The position numbers and the translations under genes are program-made. A stretch of DNA of 64,000 bases from Methanofollis formosanus (GTDB lineage Archaea > Halobacteriota > Methanomicrobia > Methanomicrobiales > Methanofollaceae): assembly GCF_019633745.1 (NCBI RefSeq), contig NZ_CP037968.1:2610789-2674788 (forward strand). Reading direction: 5' to 3'. Below the pieces are notes generated by a model. That model was not told the DNA's origin, searched no databases, and worked only from the letters and a program-made list of their open reading frames with translations. Below are positions 7,848 through 16,273 of the stretch, in pieces (position 1 is the first letter of the stretch; each line of letters starts with the position of its first letter).

Positions 7848-8737
7848 TCCAGGACGAAATACGGAAACTCAAAGAAGAACAGGGCGCGGTGATCCTCGCC
7901 CACAACTACCAGATACCTGAGGTCCAGGACATCGCCGACTTTGTAGGCGACAGCCTGGAACTCGCGATCAAGGCCAAGGAAGCCACCGCCGACGTGCTCA
8001 TCTTCTGCGGGGTCGAGTTCATGGCCGAGACCGCGAAGATCCTCAACCCCTCGAGAAAGGTCATCCTCCCGGTGGAGAACGCCGGGTGTCCGCTCGCCGA
8101 CTGTCTCACCCCGGAGATGGTCCGCGAGGCGAGGGCCCGCCACCCTGACGCCGCCGTGGTGCTGTACGTCAACTCGACGATCGAGTCCAAGGCCGAGGCC
8201 GATATCACCTGCACCTCGGCGAACGCCGTCGAGGTGGTGCGGTCCCTTGCCGAGGAGACGGTGCTCTTCGGGCCCGACGCCAACCTGGCGCACTATGTCG
8301 CAGCGCAGGTGCCGGAGAAGATGGTCATCCCCCTCCCGGAGGGCGGCCACTGCCCGGTCCACCGGAAATACACGCTCGCCGACGTCGAGGCCGGGCACGC
8401 ACGGGGCGACGCCGTGGTCTGCCACCCCGAATGCGACCCCGCGATCCAGGAGGCTTCAGACCTTATCGCCTCCACCGGCGGGATGGCCAGACAGGCGCAC
8501 CTCCACCAGAACTGGACGGTGCTCACCGAGGAGGGGATGGCCTACCGTCTCGGCCGCCTCTTCCCTGATCGCACCTTCCATGCCGTCGAGGGCGTCGTCT
8601 GCGAGGACATGAAGCGCACGACCCTCGAAGACGTGCTCAGGGCCCTCGAGACCGGGGAGTACGAGGTGACCATCGACGATGAGGTCGCCGCCCGTGCCCG
8701 CACGGCCATCGAGCGGATGATCGCCCTCAGGGGGTGA
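7844..8737 (+). CDS. nadA: Quinolinate synthase
   Basis: This 297-residue [4Fe-4S] enzyme condenses iminoaspartate with dihydroxyacetone phosphate to give quinolinate. Characteristic motifs include ILAHNYQIPEVQDIADFVGDS at the N-terminus (only part quoted: AHNYQIPEVQ), FCGVEFMAETAKIL, the GCPLAD cluster cysteine, YVNS, TSANA, FGPDANLA, HPECDP with the second cluster Cys, and STGGM. The third Cys is in VVCEDMKRTTLEDV near the C-terminus. Length and motif order match the family. Stop-start overlaps join it to nadX (ATGA) and nadC (GTGA). Confidence 0.95.
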   Translation: MIQDEIRKLKEEQGAVILAHNYQIPEVQDIADFVGDSLELAIKAKEATADVLIFCGVEFMAETAKILNPSRKVILPVENAGCPLADCLTPEMVREARARHPDAAVVLYVNSTIESKAEADITCTSANAVEVVRSLAEETVLFGPDANLAHYVAAQVPEKMVIPLPEGGHCPVHRKYTLADVEAGHARGDAVVCHPECDPAIQEASDLIASTGGMARQAHLHQNWTVLTEEGMAYRLGRLFPDRTFHAVEGVVCEDMKRTTLEDVLRALETGEYEVTIDDEVAARARTAIERMIALRG

Positions 8738-9576
8738 GAAGCACGACCGTCGACCTCGGGCGCCTCGTCTCGTTCCTGGAGGAGGACGCCCCCTTCGGCG
8801 ACATCACCTCCGAGGCCGTGGTGCCCGCGGAGGTCGTGCTCGCCGCGGCGGTCAGGACGCGGGAACGCTGCGTCATCGCCGGGCTTGAGGAGGGCGTCGC
8901 CCTCTTCAGACACCTCGGCGTCGAGGCCGAGGCGACGGTCGAGGACGGCGCGGAGGTCGACCCCGGCACGACGGTGATGACCGTCTCCGGGCCGGCCCGC
9001 GCCGTCCTCCTGGGCGAACGCACGGTCCTCAACATCATCGGCCGGATGAGTGGGATCGCCACCGCGACGCGGGCGGCAGTGCGGGCGGTGGAGGCCGCCG
9101 ACCCCCATCTGAAGGTCGCCTCCACGCGGAAGACCGCGCCCGGCCTCCGGGCCCTGGACAAGAAGGCCGCGGTCCTCGGCGGGGCGGAGGCCCACCGCCT
9201 CTCCCTCTCCGACATGGTCCTCATCAAGGACAACCACCTCGGCCTCGTCGGGTTCGAGGAGGCGGTGCGGCGGGCCCGCGCCTACACCCTCTATCACAAG
9301 GTGGAGATCGAGGTGGAGACGGCCGAAGACGCCGTCGTCGCCGCAAAGGCCGGCGCAGACCTGATCCTCCTCGACAACATGGATCCTGCGGCGGTCGCCG
9401 GCGCAATCAAGGCGCTTCAGGCGGCCGGTCTGCGCGACCGCGTCCTCGTCGAGGTCTCGGGGGGAATAACGCCCGAAACCGCCCCTGATTACGGGGGGAC
9501 CGGGGCCGACCTGGTCAGCATGGGTGCCCTGACCCATACGGTCAGGAACGTGGACGTCGGGCTCGATATCGTCTGA
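8734..9576 (+). CDS. nadC: Nicotinate-nucleotide pyrophosphorylase (quinolinate phosphoribosyltransferase)
   Basis: This 280-residue enzyme converts quinolinate and PRPP to nicotinate mononucleotide, the last step of the local pathway. Family motifs visible are DAPFGDITSEA near residue 17, LNIIGRMSGIAT, STRKTAPGLRALDKKAV-type sequence (here STRKTAPGLRALDKKAA), HRLSLSDMVLIKDNHL, IEVEVETA-like IEIEVETAEDA and the SGGITPE loop. The GTG start overlaps the nadA stop (GTGA), which fixes it. It is the final gene of the operon; an 8-bp inverted repeat follows. Confidence 0.95.
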   Translation: MRSTTVDLGRLVSFLEEDAPFGDITSEAVVPAEVVLAAAVRTRERCVIAGLEEGVALFRHLGVEAEATVEDGAEVDPGTTVMTVSGPARAVLLGERTVLNIIGRMSGIATATRAAVRAVEAADPHLKVASTRKTAPGLRALDKKAAVLGGAEAHRLSLSDMVLIKDNHLGLVGFEEAVRRARAYTLYHKVEIEVETAEDAVVAAKAGADLILLDNMDPAAVAGAIKALQAAGLRDRVLVEVSGGITPETAPDYGGTGADLVSMGALTHTVRNVDVGLDIV

Positions 9577-9600
9577 ATAATGAGTATATGGGGGGGACGC

Positions 9601-9632
9601 ACTTCCCGTCATAGCCGGGCGTAGCGGGAAGT
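9601..9632 (+). terminator. Inverted repeat after nadC
   Basis: ACTTCCCG at 9601-9608 pairs with CGGGAAGT at 9625-9632 around a 16-base loop. It lies between nadC and the next plus-strand gene and could form a terminator or attenuating hairpin, although no long T-run follows. Confidence 0.35.
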
Positions 9633-9680
9633 TTGATAAGATTTCACACCGTACTGATTAAGTCATTTCAGGATTGGAGC

Positions 9681-10706
9681 ATGGGAGCAGACATTCAGGA
9701 TATCAATCGTCGGGAAGGTGAGATGGAGGATTCGCTGGAAGAGGAGATCGACGGCCTGGTCCTCGACCTCAAGGACCCGAACCTCGCCGCCAGGTGGGAG
9801 GCGGTCGCCTCCCTCGTGGAGATCGGAGCACCTGCTGTCCCGCGGCTCATCGAGGCCCTCCAAGACCGGAACAAATACGTGCGCTGGGGTGCGGCAGAGG
9901 CCCTCGGTAAGATCGGGGACGACCGGGCGGTCGAGGCCCTGGTCAGGGTGCTGAGAGATAAAGACAAGGACGTCAGGTGGAAGGCGGCGATCAGTCTCGG
10001 CGGGATGCAGGCCGCGGGCGCCGTCTGCGCCCTGATCAAGGCGCTCAGGGACGAGGACCCGGACGTCAGGTGGGGGGCGGCGACCGGGCTCGGCGAGATC
10101 GGCGACCCGCGCGCGGTGGACTATCTCCTCGAGGCCCTGCAGGAGAAGGACGGGACCGACGGCCGGGACGGGATCGTCTTCGCCCTCGGCGAACTCGGCG
10201 ACCACCGGGCGGTCGGGCCCCTCATCGAGGCGCTGGAGGACAGGAACTACGAGATCAGGTTCGAGGCCGCGAAGGCCCTGGGCAAGATCGGCGACCCGGC
10301 GGCCGAAGCGCCCCTCCTCGAACGCCTCGCCGACCGGAACTGGGAGGTGCGGCTCGTCGCCGCGGAGGCGGTCGTCAAGATCGGCGGCAGCCATGTGGTC
10401 GAGTCCCTCCTCGCCCTCCTCACCGACGACTCGGCCGACGTGCGCCGGACGGCCGTCGAGATCCTCGGCGAGATCGGCGACCCCCGCGCCGTGGAACCCC
10501 TCGTCGCCGTGCTCAGGCACGACGAGAACTGCCGGTACGAGGCCGCGGAGGCCCTGGGCAAGATCGGGGACGTCAGGGCCTTTGTCCCGCTCCAGCAGAT
10601 CTACGATTTCTGCGAGCCCTGCGTCAGGGTCGCGGTCCTCAACTCGCTCTCGGCGATCCAGAGAAAAAATAGAAATTTCGCCGACCTCTCGGTCAGCGGA
10701 CAATAA
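9681..10706 (+). CDS. HEAT-repeat (PBS-lyase-like) scaffold protein
   Basis: The product is 341 residues from ATG 9681, which has AGGA seven bases upstream; a TTG at 9633 and an ATG at 9723 are alternatives. After a short acidic leader the whole protein consists of about ten tandem ~31-residue HEAT-like repeats with consensus VRWxAAxALGxIGDxRAVxPLIxAL (examples: VRWGAAEALGKIGDDRAV, IRFEAAKALGKIGDPAAE). Such solenoids mediate protein-protein contacts; some archaeal and cyanobacterial members act on phycobiliprotein-like or modification enzymes, but no partner is indicated here. The last ~40 residues diverge from the repeat (YDFCEPCVRVAVLNSLSAIQ). The end overlaps the convergent Usp gene by 14 bases. 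Confidence 0.85.
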   Translation: MGADIQDINRREGEMEDSLEEEIDGLVLDLKDPNLAARWEAVASLVEIGAPAVPRLIEALQDRNKYVRWGAAEALGKIGDDRAVEALVRVLRDKDKDVRWKAAISLGGMQAAGAVCALIKALRDEDPDVRWGAATGLGEIGDPRAVDYLLEALQEKDGTDGRDGIVFALGELGDHRAVGPLIEALEDRNYEIRFEAAKALGKIGDPAAEAPLLERLADRNWEVRLVAAEAVVKIGGSHVVESLLALLTDDSADVRRTAVEILGEIGDPRAVEPLVAVLRHDENCRYEAAEALGKIGDVRAFVPLQQIYDFCEPCVRVAVLNSLSAIQRKNRNFADLSVSGQ

Positions 10707-11145
10707 GCACCGGGGTCTCGATCTCCCCGCTGATCTCGCCCAGGGTGCTGCCCAGTTGCAGACGGCCGGTCCGGCCGTGGGCGCCCATCACGACGAGCGA
10801 ATACCCGCCGGCGTTGATCTCCCCGACGATCTCCTCTCTTCTGCTCCCTTCGGCGACTCTGGCGGTGCACCGGCACCCTTCTTCGGCGCAGTACGTCTTG
10901 AGGCTCTCGAGTTCGCTCATGATGCTCTGGTGCATCGAGTCCCAGATGTTCTGTTCGTAGGTGCCGATGATGTCGCACTTGTTGCTCTGGGTGCAGTAGT
11001 TGAAGGCCATCACCCGCGCCTCCCGCCGGTCCATGACGGAGAGGAGTACGATCTCGGCGTCTTTTTTCTTTTTTGCGATTGAGATGGCGTGGAGGGCCGC
11101 TTTGTGCCCCCACTTGGAGCCGTCGATGAGTGCCAGTATTTTCAT
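10693..11145 (-). CDS. Universal stress protein (UspA family), ATP-binding type
   Basis: This 150-residue single-domain Usp starts MKILALIDGSKWGHKAALHA. The ATP-binding C-terminal loop is VVMGAHGRTGRLQLGSTLGE, close to the family G-xx-G-x(9)-G-S motif but two residues shorter between the glycines. ATG 11145 has GGTGA eight bases upstream, positioned across the stop of the upstream permease; an alternative start at 11154 overlaps that stop (ATGA). A much longer frame upstream is only a shadow of the permease. The gene follows the ArsB/NhaD-type permease directly, suggesting that Usp modulates or senses the state of the transporter (inference). A second such pair, with the order reversed, is at 16789-18620. 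Confidence 0.88.
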   Translation of the reverse strand: MKILALIDGSKWGHKAALHAISIAKKKKDAEIVLLSVMDRREARVMAFNYCTQSNKCDIIGTYEQNIWDSMHQSIMSELESLKTYCAEEGCRCTARVAEGSRREEIVGEINAGGYSLVVMGAHGRTGRLQLGSTLGEISGEIETPVLIVR

Positions 11146-11153
11146 TGTCATCA

Positions 11154-12431
11154 TCACCACATGAAGCGCAGCCAGAGGAGGCCGAGGCCGATCGCCACGC
11201 TCAGGACGAGGACGATCATTCCTATCTTCAGGAATTCGATGAAGCTGATATTTATGCCTTCCCGCTCGGCGACCCCCAGGACCACCACGTTGGCCGAGGC
11301 ACCGATGGCCGTCCCGTTTCCGCCCAGACAGGCGCCCAGGGAGAGGGCCCACCAGAGGGGACCGACGTCCATCGCCGTGCCCATGTCCTGGATGAGGGGG
11401 ATGAGCGTGGCGGTGAGCGGGATGTTGTCGACGAAGGCCGAGGCGATGGCCGAGAACCAGGCGATGATGATCATCGCCTCGCCGGTGGAGGAGACGTGGC
11501 CGACGACGAACTCCGCGACCTGGGCGATGAGCCCGGTCTCGACGAGGGCGCCGACGATGACGAAGAGTCCGCCGAAGAAGAAGAGGGCGGGCCATTCGAT
11601 CTTCTCCAGGATCTCTTCGGGCGGCACGCGGCTCCAGAAGAGGATGAGCGCCGCACCGGTCAGGGCCACGACGGCGGGTTCGACGCCGAGGCTGCCGTGC
11701 ACGAAGAAGAGGACGACGACCAGGAGGATGGTGACCACCGACTTGGTGAAGAGGGCGCGGTCTTTGATCGCCGCCCGTTCGTCCAGGGCTTCGAGGCTGC
11801 GCACGATCTCTCCCATCGCCTCCTCTCCGACGGCGATCTTCTTGCGGTAGAGGAGGGCCAGGAAGAGGATGACCACCACGAAGTCGACGGCGACGATCGG
11901 GCCCATCGTGAAGAGGAAGTCGTTGAACCCGAGGCCGGCGGCCGATCCGATCATGATGTTCGGGGGGTCGCCGATGAGCGTCGCTGCGCCGCCCACGTTG
12001 GAGGCGAAGATCTCGGTGAGCAGGAAGGGCACCGGGTTGAGCTTCATCACCCCCGCGATGTACAGGAGCATCGGGGTGAGGAGGAGCACCGTCGTCACGT
12101 TGTCCAGGAAGGCGCTCGTCACCGCGGTCACGATGGCGAAGAGGACCAGCACGCGCATGGGGCTGCCTCCCGAGAGTTTGGCGGTCTTGATCGCGATGTA
12201 CTCGAAGAGCCCGCTCCCGCGTGCGGTGTTCACGATGATCATCATCCCCATCAGGAGGAAGATGGTGCCGAGGTCCAGGTATTCGGGGATCTTGTCCCAG
12301 GGGACGATCCCGGCGAAGGCGATCACCGCGGCGCCGGCCATCGCCGCCACTGCCCGGTGGATCCGTTCGTCGATGATCAGGGCGTAGGTGAAGAGGAAGA
12401 TCGCGATGGCGATGAGTTCAGGGCCGGTCAT
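11154..12431 (-). CDS. ArsB/NhaD-type ion permease, copy 1
   Basis: This 425-residue integral membrane protein has about 10-12 hydrophobic helices and the SLC13/ArsB/NhaD (IT superfamily) pattern. Signature stretches are LDLGTIFLLMGMMIIVNTA, FLDNVTTVLLLTPM in the first half and FVDNIPLTATLIPLIQDMG in the second half, plus LIGDPPNIMIGSAAG and LGACLGGNGTAIGASANVV. The duplicated DN(V/I)xxT re-entrant motifs mark the transport path. Substrate could be Na+/H+ (NhaD-like), arsenite or an organic anion; sequence alone does not decide. It is followed by a Usp gene with overlapping stop/start. A close paralogue lies 4.4 kb to the right, with roughly four-fifths identical residues in the compared N-terminal stretch. 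Confidence 0.85.
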   Translation of the reverse strand: MTGPELIAIAIFLFTYALIIDERIHRAVAAMAGAAVIAFAGIVPWDKIPEYLDLGTIFLLMGMMIIVNTARGSGLFEYIAIKTAKLSGGSPMRVLVLFAIVTAVTSAFLDNVTTVLLLTPMLLYIAGVMKLNPVPFLLTEIFASNVGGAATLIGDPPNIMIGSAAGLGFNDFLFTMGPIVAVDFVVVILFLALLYRKKIAVGEEAMGEIVRSLEALDERAAIKDRALFTKSVVTILLVVVLFFVHGSLGVEPAVVALTGAALILFWSRVPPEEILEKIEWPALFFFGGLFVIVGALVETGLIAQVAEFVVGHVSSTGEAMIIIAWFSAIASAFVDNIPLTATLIPLIQDMGTAMDVGPLWWALSLGACLGGNGTAIGASANVVVLGVAEREGINISFIEFLKIGMIVLVLSVAIGLGLLWLRFMW

Positions 12432-13152
12432 GGCGCTTCCTCCGATTGTTCGTGAGTGTGTGGCTCATAGGGTATGGTGTCCGTGTTCTTTGCCTCCCGG
12501 AGAAGGTCGATTGGTGGGGGGAGAGTGACGGCATGTCACGCTCCTCTGGTGTGCAGAAGAAATGTTGTTGCTCACGCCACATCAGCCTTGCGAAAAATAG
12601 AGATCTGGAGAAATTCCCCGGATAGATCTCAGTGTGGAGGATCAGCCCTCAAAGGCTGGAAGCCTTCTCATGCTCACTCCACTCGCACCCCGTAAGAAGA
12701 TAGAATCAGGGGCGACAGCCCTCCCTTCTGGATCGTCTCTTCTGTGTGGGGCGGCAGGGTGTTGTGTTTCCATCCGCTGCCGTGTCATGTATGCTTGAGG
12801 GGTGCTTTCGCTTCATGAACAATTACCATGAAAATGATCCTGACGATCCTCTCTTCAGGTTTTCATGAGAGTTTGAACTTGCCATATCACGTTGAAGCCG
12901 ATACGCAGAGGATAGAAAATTCCTCTGATGGATCGGCCGCCCCTAATCGTCAAATCTTTCCCGCAATCTCGCGCCGGGGGCTCTGCCCCCGGACCCCCAC
13001 GACGAGGATAGCCGGGGGGCGGCGATGAAACCAGATCTTCCAAAGGTTCTGTCGCGAGGATTGGGATCCCGCCCACACACCGTAGCGCAGCTCAGAAAAT
13101 TTTCATCCCGTATGCTTGAGCCTAGGTTCATGCCTGATTCTACAGATTCCAA
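12432..13152. repeat. 720-bp gap with dispersed repeats, no gene
   Basis: The left part (12432-12780) shows no credible frame. A degenerate head element is seen around 12790-12850 (TTCATGAACAATTACCATGAAA) and another in inverted sense near 13095-13140 (GAAAATTTTCATCCCGTATG followed by CTTGAGC). Between them, at about 12940-13025, is an inverted copy of the GC-rich hairpin element: AATCTTTCCCGCAATCTCGC followed by GCCGGGGGCTCTGCCCCCGG and ACGAGGATAGCCGGGGGGCG. Confidence 0.6.
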
Positions 13153-14304
13153 TTATGCGCATTTCTTCCTGAAGGAAATACAGCACCATAACAGAACAAG
13201 TGCGAAAGCCGAACTTATCGCAATAAATCCCGGCACCGGTGACATTCTGTCATCTTCGCCTGCTAATGCAGCATTATCTCTGGTGTGCTCATCAAGCTCG
13301 ATCAGATAAATCTCCCGTCCGTCGCTCATGATGATCGTATCGCCTGTCGGGCTCCAGTAGAGTTCGCGGGATACCGGAGGACCAAGTGGTTTTACCGTCT
13401 GCTGCGCACTTCCGTCCCAATCCATTACTTTGACTTCCCCGCAGGACGAGTAGGCAATCTTCCGACCTGAGGGGCTCCATCCGAGCGCCATTCCACCCGA
13501 ACATCCATCATCGGTAAGCTGGCACCCGCCGCTACCGTCCGGACGAATCGTCCACACATCCATAGAAAAATACGCGATATCTTTCTCTTCAGGACTCCAT
13601 TTTGGATTAAACGCCCATTTCAAGAGGAGTGGCGTCTTTTTTCCACCTGAAACATCGGCAATCCAGATATCATATCTGCTATCTGCAAAGGATGGTATTG
13701 CGATTTGATCTCCAGATGGACTCCAGGATATTCTTACATCAATAGTGTCCACCAGTTGGTAATCACATACTTCACCGTCAAAAACGCGGTGCTGGTTGCT
13801 GCCGTCCGCTTTCATGACCCAAAGTTCCCGGGATCCGGATCTGTTCGAGAAGAATGCAATTTTCGTTCCGTCCGGGCTCCAGGAGATGAAGAAATCGTCG
13901 TAAGGAGCGTTGGTGAGACGGATTGCCCCGGTTCCGTCGCTCCTGATAGCCCATACGTCGAGTTCCTCTCCGTCGCTCTGTGAAAATGCGATCTCATCTC
14001 CTGCCGGGCTCCAGCCGGGATGCACAACGGGTGAGTCCACCGGCAGCCGGGTCTTTTCCGAACCGTCGCTACGCATAATCCAGAGAGAAGAATTTCCCTG
14101 ATATGCAATCCGTGTTCCGTCGGGGCTCCAACTGGGGTATAGACACGTCCCTTCAATGTGGGCATCGGTTAATTGAACAGGATCGCGAACGTCTGCGGAT
14201 GCTGCGTGAACCAGTAGGATAAAAAGAAGGAACATCGTGATGCACGGGATCGAGAGCCCATGGAAGTATTGTTTATTATATGGCGAACTGCGAGGTCTAT
14301 TCAT
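13153..14304 (-). CDS. Membrane-anchored TolB/WD40-like (PD40) beta-propeller protein
   Basis: The 383-residue product starts at ATG 14304, preceded by GAGGAT about 9 bases upstream; a longer frame to 14373 overlaps the neighbour. An N-terminal signal segment (CITMFLLFILLVHAASA, residues ~20-36) is followed by repeated PD40 blades: PSWSPDGTRIAYQGN, PGWSPAGDEIAFSQSDG, ISWSPDGTKIAFFSNRSG, SWSPSGDQIAIPSF, KWSPEEKDIAYFS, GWSPSGRKIAYSS and YWSPTGDTIIMSDG, about seven in all. A C-terminal hydrophobic helix (GFIAISSAFALVLLW) with a basic CISFRKKCA tail would anchor it in the membrane. It overlaps the Ig-like gene by eight bases and is the last gene of a three-gene cassette of lower GC than its surroundings. 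Function unknown; propellers of this kind bind ligands or proteins at the surface. Confidence 0.8.
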   Translation of the reverse strand: MNRPRSSPYNKQYFHGLSIPCITMFLLFILLVHAASADVRDPVQLTDAHIEGTCLYPSWSPDGTRIAYQGNSSLWIMRSDGSEKTRLPVDSPVVHPGWSPAGDEIAFSQSDGEELDVWAIRSDGTGAIRLTNAPYDDFFISWSPDGTKIAFFSNRSGSRELWVMKADGSNQHRVFDGEVCDYQLVDTIDVRISWSPSGDQIAIPSFADSRYDIWIADVSGGKKTPLLLKWAFNPKWSPEEKDIAYFSMDVWTIRPDGSGGCQLTDDGCSGGMALGWSPSGRKIAYSSCGEVKVMDWDGSAQQTVKPLGPPVSRELYWSPTGDTIIMSDGREIYLIELDEHTRDNAALAGEDDRMSPVPGFIAISSAFALVLLWCCISFRKKCA

Positions 14305-15220
14305 ATGCCGGATCCTCTGCAGCATGGATAGTAACTTTTTTATCACATTCGAACCAGAATTCGGGCACTCCAAACAACCATGGGTTAAACTCGAAACTTA
14401 TCGTCTCTCCTGATCTGACACGAACAGACCAGCGTAATACATAGGCTACATCCGCTTGTTCCGATGAAAAACTCCAATCATAATCAACTTTTTGAACATC
14501 ATATGCATATGTGGGAGGTCTTACTAGAGCGAGAATGAGATCGGTACAATCCAGAAAGAAACCGGCAAATGGAACCGGCTCCAAGCATAGTGAAAAAAGA
14601 GCCTCATATAATTCATAATTAGGTTTCTGCAGTTCCTCTACTGGCCATGCTCCAACACAATTCGGATCAAGCGAGATATATAACTCCTGACTCGTCTGGT
14701 TACTGTTTTCCTGTACTGTAATACCCATCCCTCGTATTCCTGGATAACGACTGTCCTCATCATCTCTCATCATCCCTGCTGCAGCTAATCTGAAGTCATA
14801 TAGCCAGTCTCCATCATACAGTTCACATTTTCCCATATATTCTATAACAACCGAAAAAAATGCGGCAACTGTATGACCCGGGTTCCCAGGGTAATCTTTG
14901 ACTACCGATAGTACTTCTTGAAGCGTGCTCTGGGGAAGCCATATCACATCCCAGTTCCAGTAGTTCTCCCCGGACCCATTTTCGTTCGCCGCGACCACCC
15001 GCACCGTGTGCTCCCCGAGCGGGGCGCTCTGGAAGGTGTATGATGCCTGCTGGACGCCTGATCCGCTCGTGTGCACCAGTTCTCTGTCCAGGTAGAACGT
15101 CAGCGTGGCGGGCTGGTCGCACGAGGCCGTGAACGTCCGCTCCGCCCCGACGGGATCGCCGACATCCGGATCTGCCGGGCTGACCCGTGTTACCACCGGC
15201 GGATATACAACGCTTCCCAT
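14297..15220 (-). CDS. Protein with N-terminal Ig-like domain and unknown C-terminal domain
   Basis: This 307-residue protein starts at ATG 15220 with GGAGGTG just upstream, inside the end of the previous gene. Residues ~8-90 form an Ig-like beta sandwich (VVTRVSPADPDVGDPVGAER, LTFYLDRELVHTSG, GEHTVRVVAANENGSG) like those in archaeal surface proteins, yet no signal peptide is seen. The C-terminal ~210 residues match nothing I recognise; they include ELYISLDPNCVGAWPVEEL, a hydrophobic ALFSLCLEPVPFAGFFLD stretch and a beta-rich end (VLRWSVRVRSGETISFEF). Base composition changes inside the gene near 14,940: the Ig part is GC-rich like the genome, the rest is clearly AT-richer, suggesting a fusion of pieces with different histories. 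Confidence 0.65.
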   Translation of the reverse strand: MGSVVYPPVVTRVSPADPDVGDPVGAERTFTASCDQPATLTFYLDRELVHTSGSGVQQASYTFQSAPLGEHTVRVVAANENGSGENYWNWDVIWLPQSTLQEVLSVVKDYPGNPGHTVAAFFSVVIEYMGKCELYDGDWLYDFRLAAAGMMRDDEDSRYPGIRGMGITVQENSNQTSQELYISLDPNCVGAWPVEELQKPNYELYEALFSLCLEPVPFAGFFLDCTDLILALVRPPTYAYDVQKVDYDWSFSSEQADVAYVLRWSVRVRSGETISFEFNPWLFGVPEFWFECDKKVTIHAAEDPAYE

Positions 15221-15223
15221 GCC

Positions 15224-16273
15224 TCACACCTCCAGGTACCCCTCGCGGATCAGATGCTGCGGAAGCACCCATCCGTTGCAGAACACCGTATTGCCGTCCC
15301 TCCAGACCGGCTCGGGTGAAACATACTTCTGGTGAACCCAGAATCGGTTGTTAAACTGGCAAAACGGCTCCCCCTCCGGACACAGGGGCGTTCCGGGAGG
15401 TTGCTGCTTGATGGTCGAGAAGAGGGTATGGTAATCTCCGGACAGCGGCTCTCGAATCCGCTTTCTCTCCAGATCGAGGTACAGGGTAGGCTGGTAACAG
15501 ATAAGAGAACCGTGATCCGGTCGGTCCTGGAGCTTCATTTTGTCGGCCCCGCTGGCACCGATGATCGCAATATCGTATTTTTCCTTGCGTAACCTCTCCA
15601 TGAAAGCAGCGTAATCGAACCGGAACCAGGTGAGCGAAGGAAAGATATCCCAATATTCGGCAGGAAAAGAACCGACGGCTATTACCTTCCCGATTCCTCT
15701 TGGGAGCTCCATCTCCGGTTCGATCGGTTCTGCGGCAATTTGATCCGCATGATACAGGATTTTATCCGTACCGACACAGGGACCGTCGAGGACGGCGGGA
15801 GTTTTTGTCAGGATGGTCTGCACATTCCGGTCATGGACACGATCCCAGAATGCCATGAGATCCTGCGAGGGGCCAATTCCGTGTCTTCTCTTGCTCCATA
15901 GCTGTTTGAAGAAATCAGAAACATATTCCTTCCAGTTTTCGCGTGCATCATATGAAACGACTTCATTGATGTTCTCGAACAGGTCGACGTATACGGCACG
16001 CAGCGGGGCATAGGCAAACGTGATCTCCATGATATAAGCATCGTACCCCGCGGGGACCCACTGTTCGAACGCACTTTTACTCCGTGCCGCCTCCAGCGGA
16101 ACCGAATAGTGATAGCAATCCTCGAACAAATACCGGTGAACGTCATTCTGATCTTTATTCGTCTGGAGGCACGCTACACGTTTACCTTCATTTCGTAACT
16201 GTTTCTCAAGCAGGATGGCCGTGGTAGTTTTTCCCTGATCCGGGATCGAGGCAAGTACGTAGAGGTCTGTCAT
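15224..16273 (-). CDS. BioD/CobQ-like P-loop NTPase of unknown function
   Basis: The 349-residue protein starts at ATG 16273 with AGGTGA upstream (a GTG one codon earlier is the alternative). The N-terminus is DLYVLASIPDQGKTTTAILL, a P-loop of the dethiobiotin-synthetase/AAA_26 type with QGKTT, followed by LRNEGKRVACLQTNK. VPAGYDAYIMEITFAYAP corresponds to the strand and acidic residue that follow in this fold. A second alpha/beta region contains IGKVIAVGSFPAEYWDIFPS and YDIAIIGASGADKM. The C-terminal ~60 residues carry PLCPEGEPFCQFNNRFWVHQ and VFCNGWVLP, whose Cys and aromatic residues suggest a small extra domain. It heads a three-gene unit with the Ig-like and propeller proteins (spacing 3 bp, then an 8-bp overlap). 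The reaction is unknown. Confidence 0.65.
   Translation of the reverse strand: MTDLYVLASIPDQGKTTTAILLEKQLRNEGKRVACLQTNKDQNDVHRYLFEDCYHYSVPLEAARSKSAFEQWVPAGYDAYIMEITFAYAPLRAVYVDLFENINEVVSYDARENWKEYVSDFFKQLWSKRRHGIGPSQDLMAFWDRVHDRNVQTILTKTPAVLDGPCVGTDKILYHADQIAAEPIEPEMELPRGIGKVIAVGSFPAEYWDIFPSLTWFRFDYAAFMERLRKEKYDIAIIGASGADKMKLQDRPDHGSLICYQPTLYLDLERKRIREPLSGDYHTLFSTIKQQPPGTPLCPEGEPFCQFNNRFWVHQKYVSPEPVWRDGNTVFCNGWVLPQHLIREGYLEV

Noticed and set aside
10693-11595. Single 300-aa protein covering the Usp gene
   Set aside because: Its first half is an Arg/His-rich shadow of the permease; the real Usp starts at 11145 with a ribosome-binding site.
11130-12455. 441-aa plus-strand protein opposite permease 1 (and the similar 474-aa one at 16645-18069)
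   Set aside because: Both are Glu/Asp/His-rich complements of the two permease genes; their similarity only mirrors the paralogy of the permeases.
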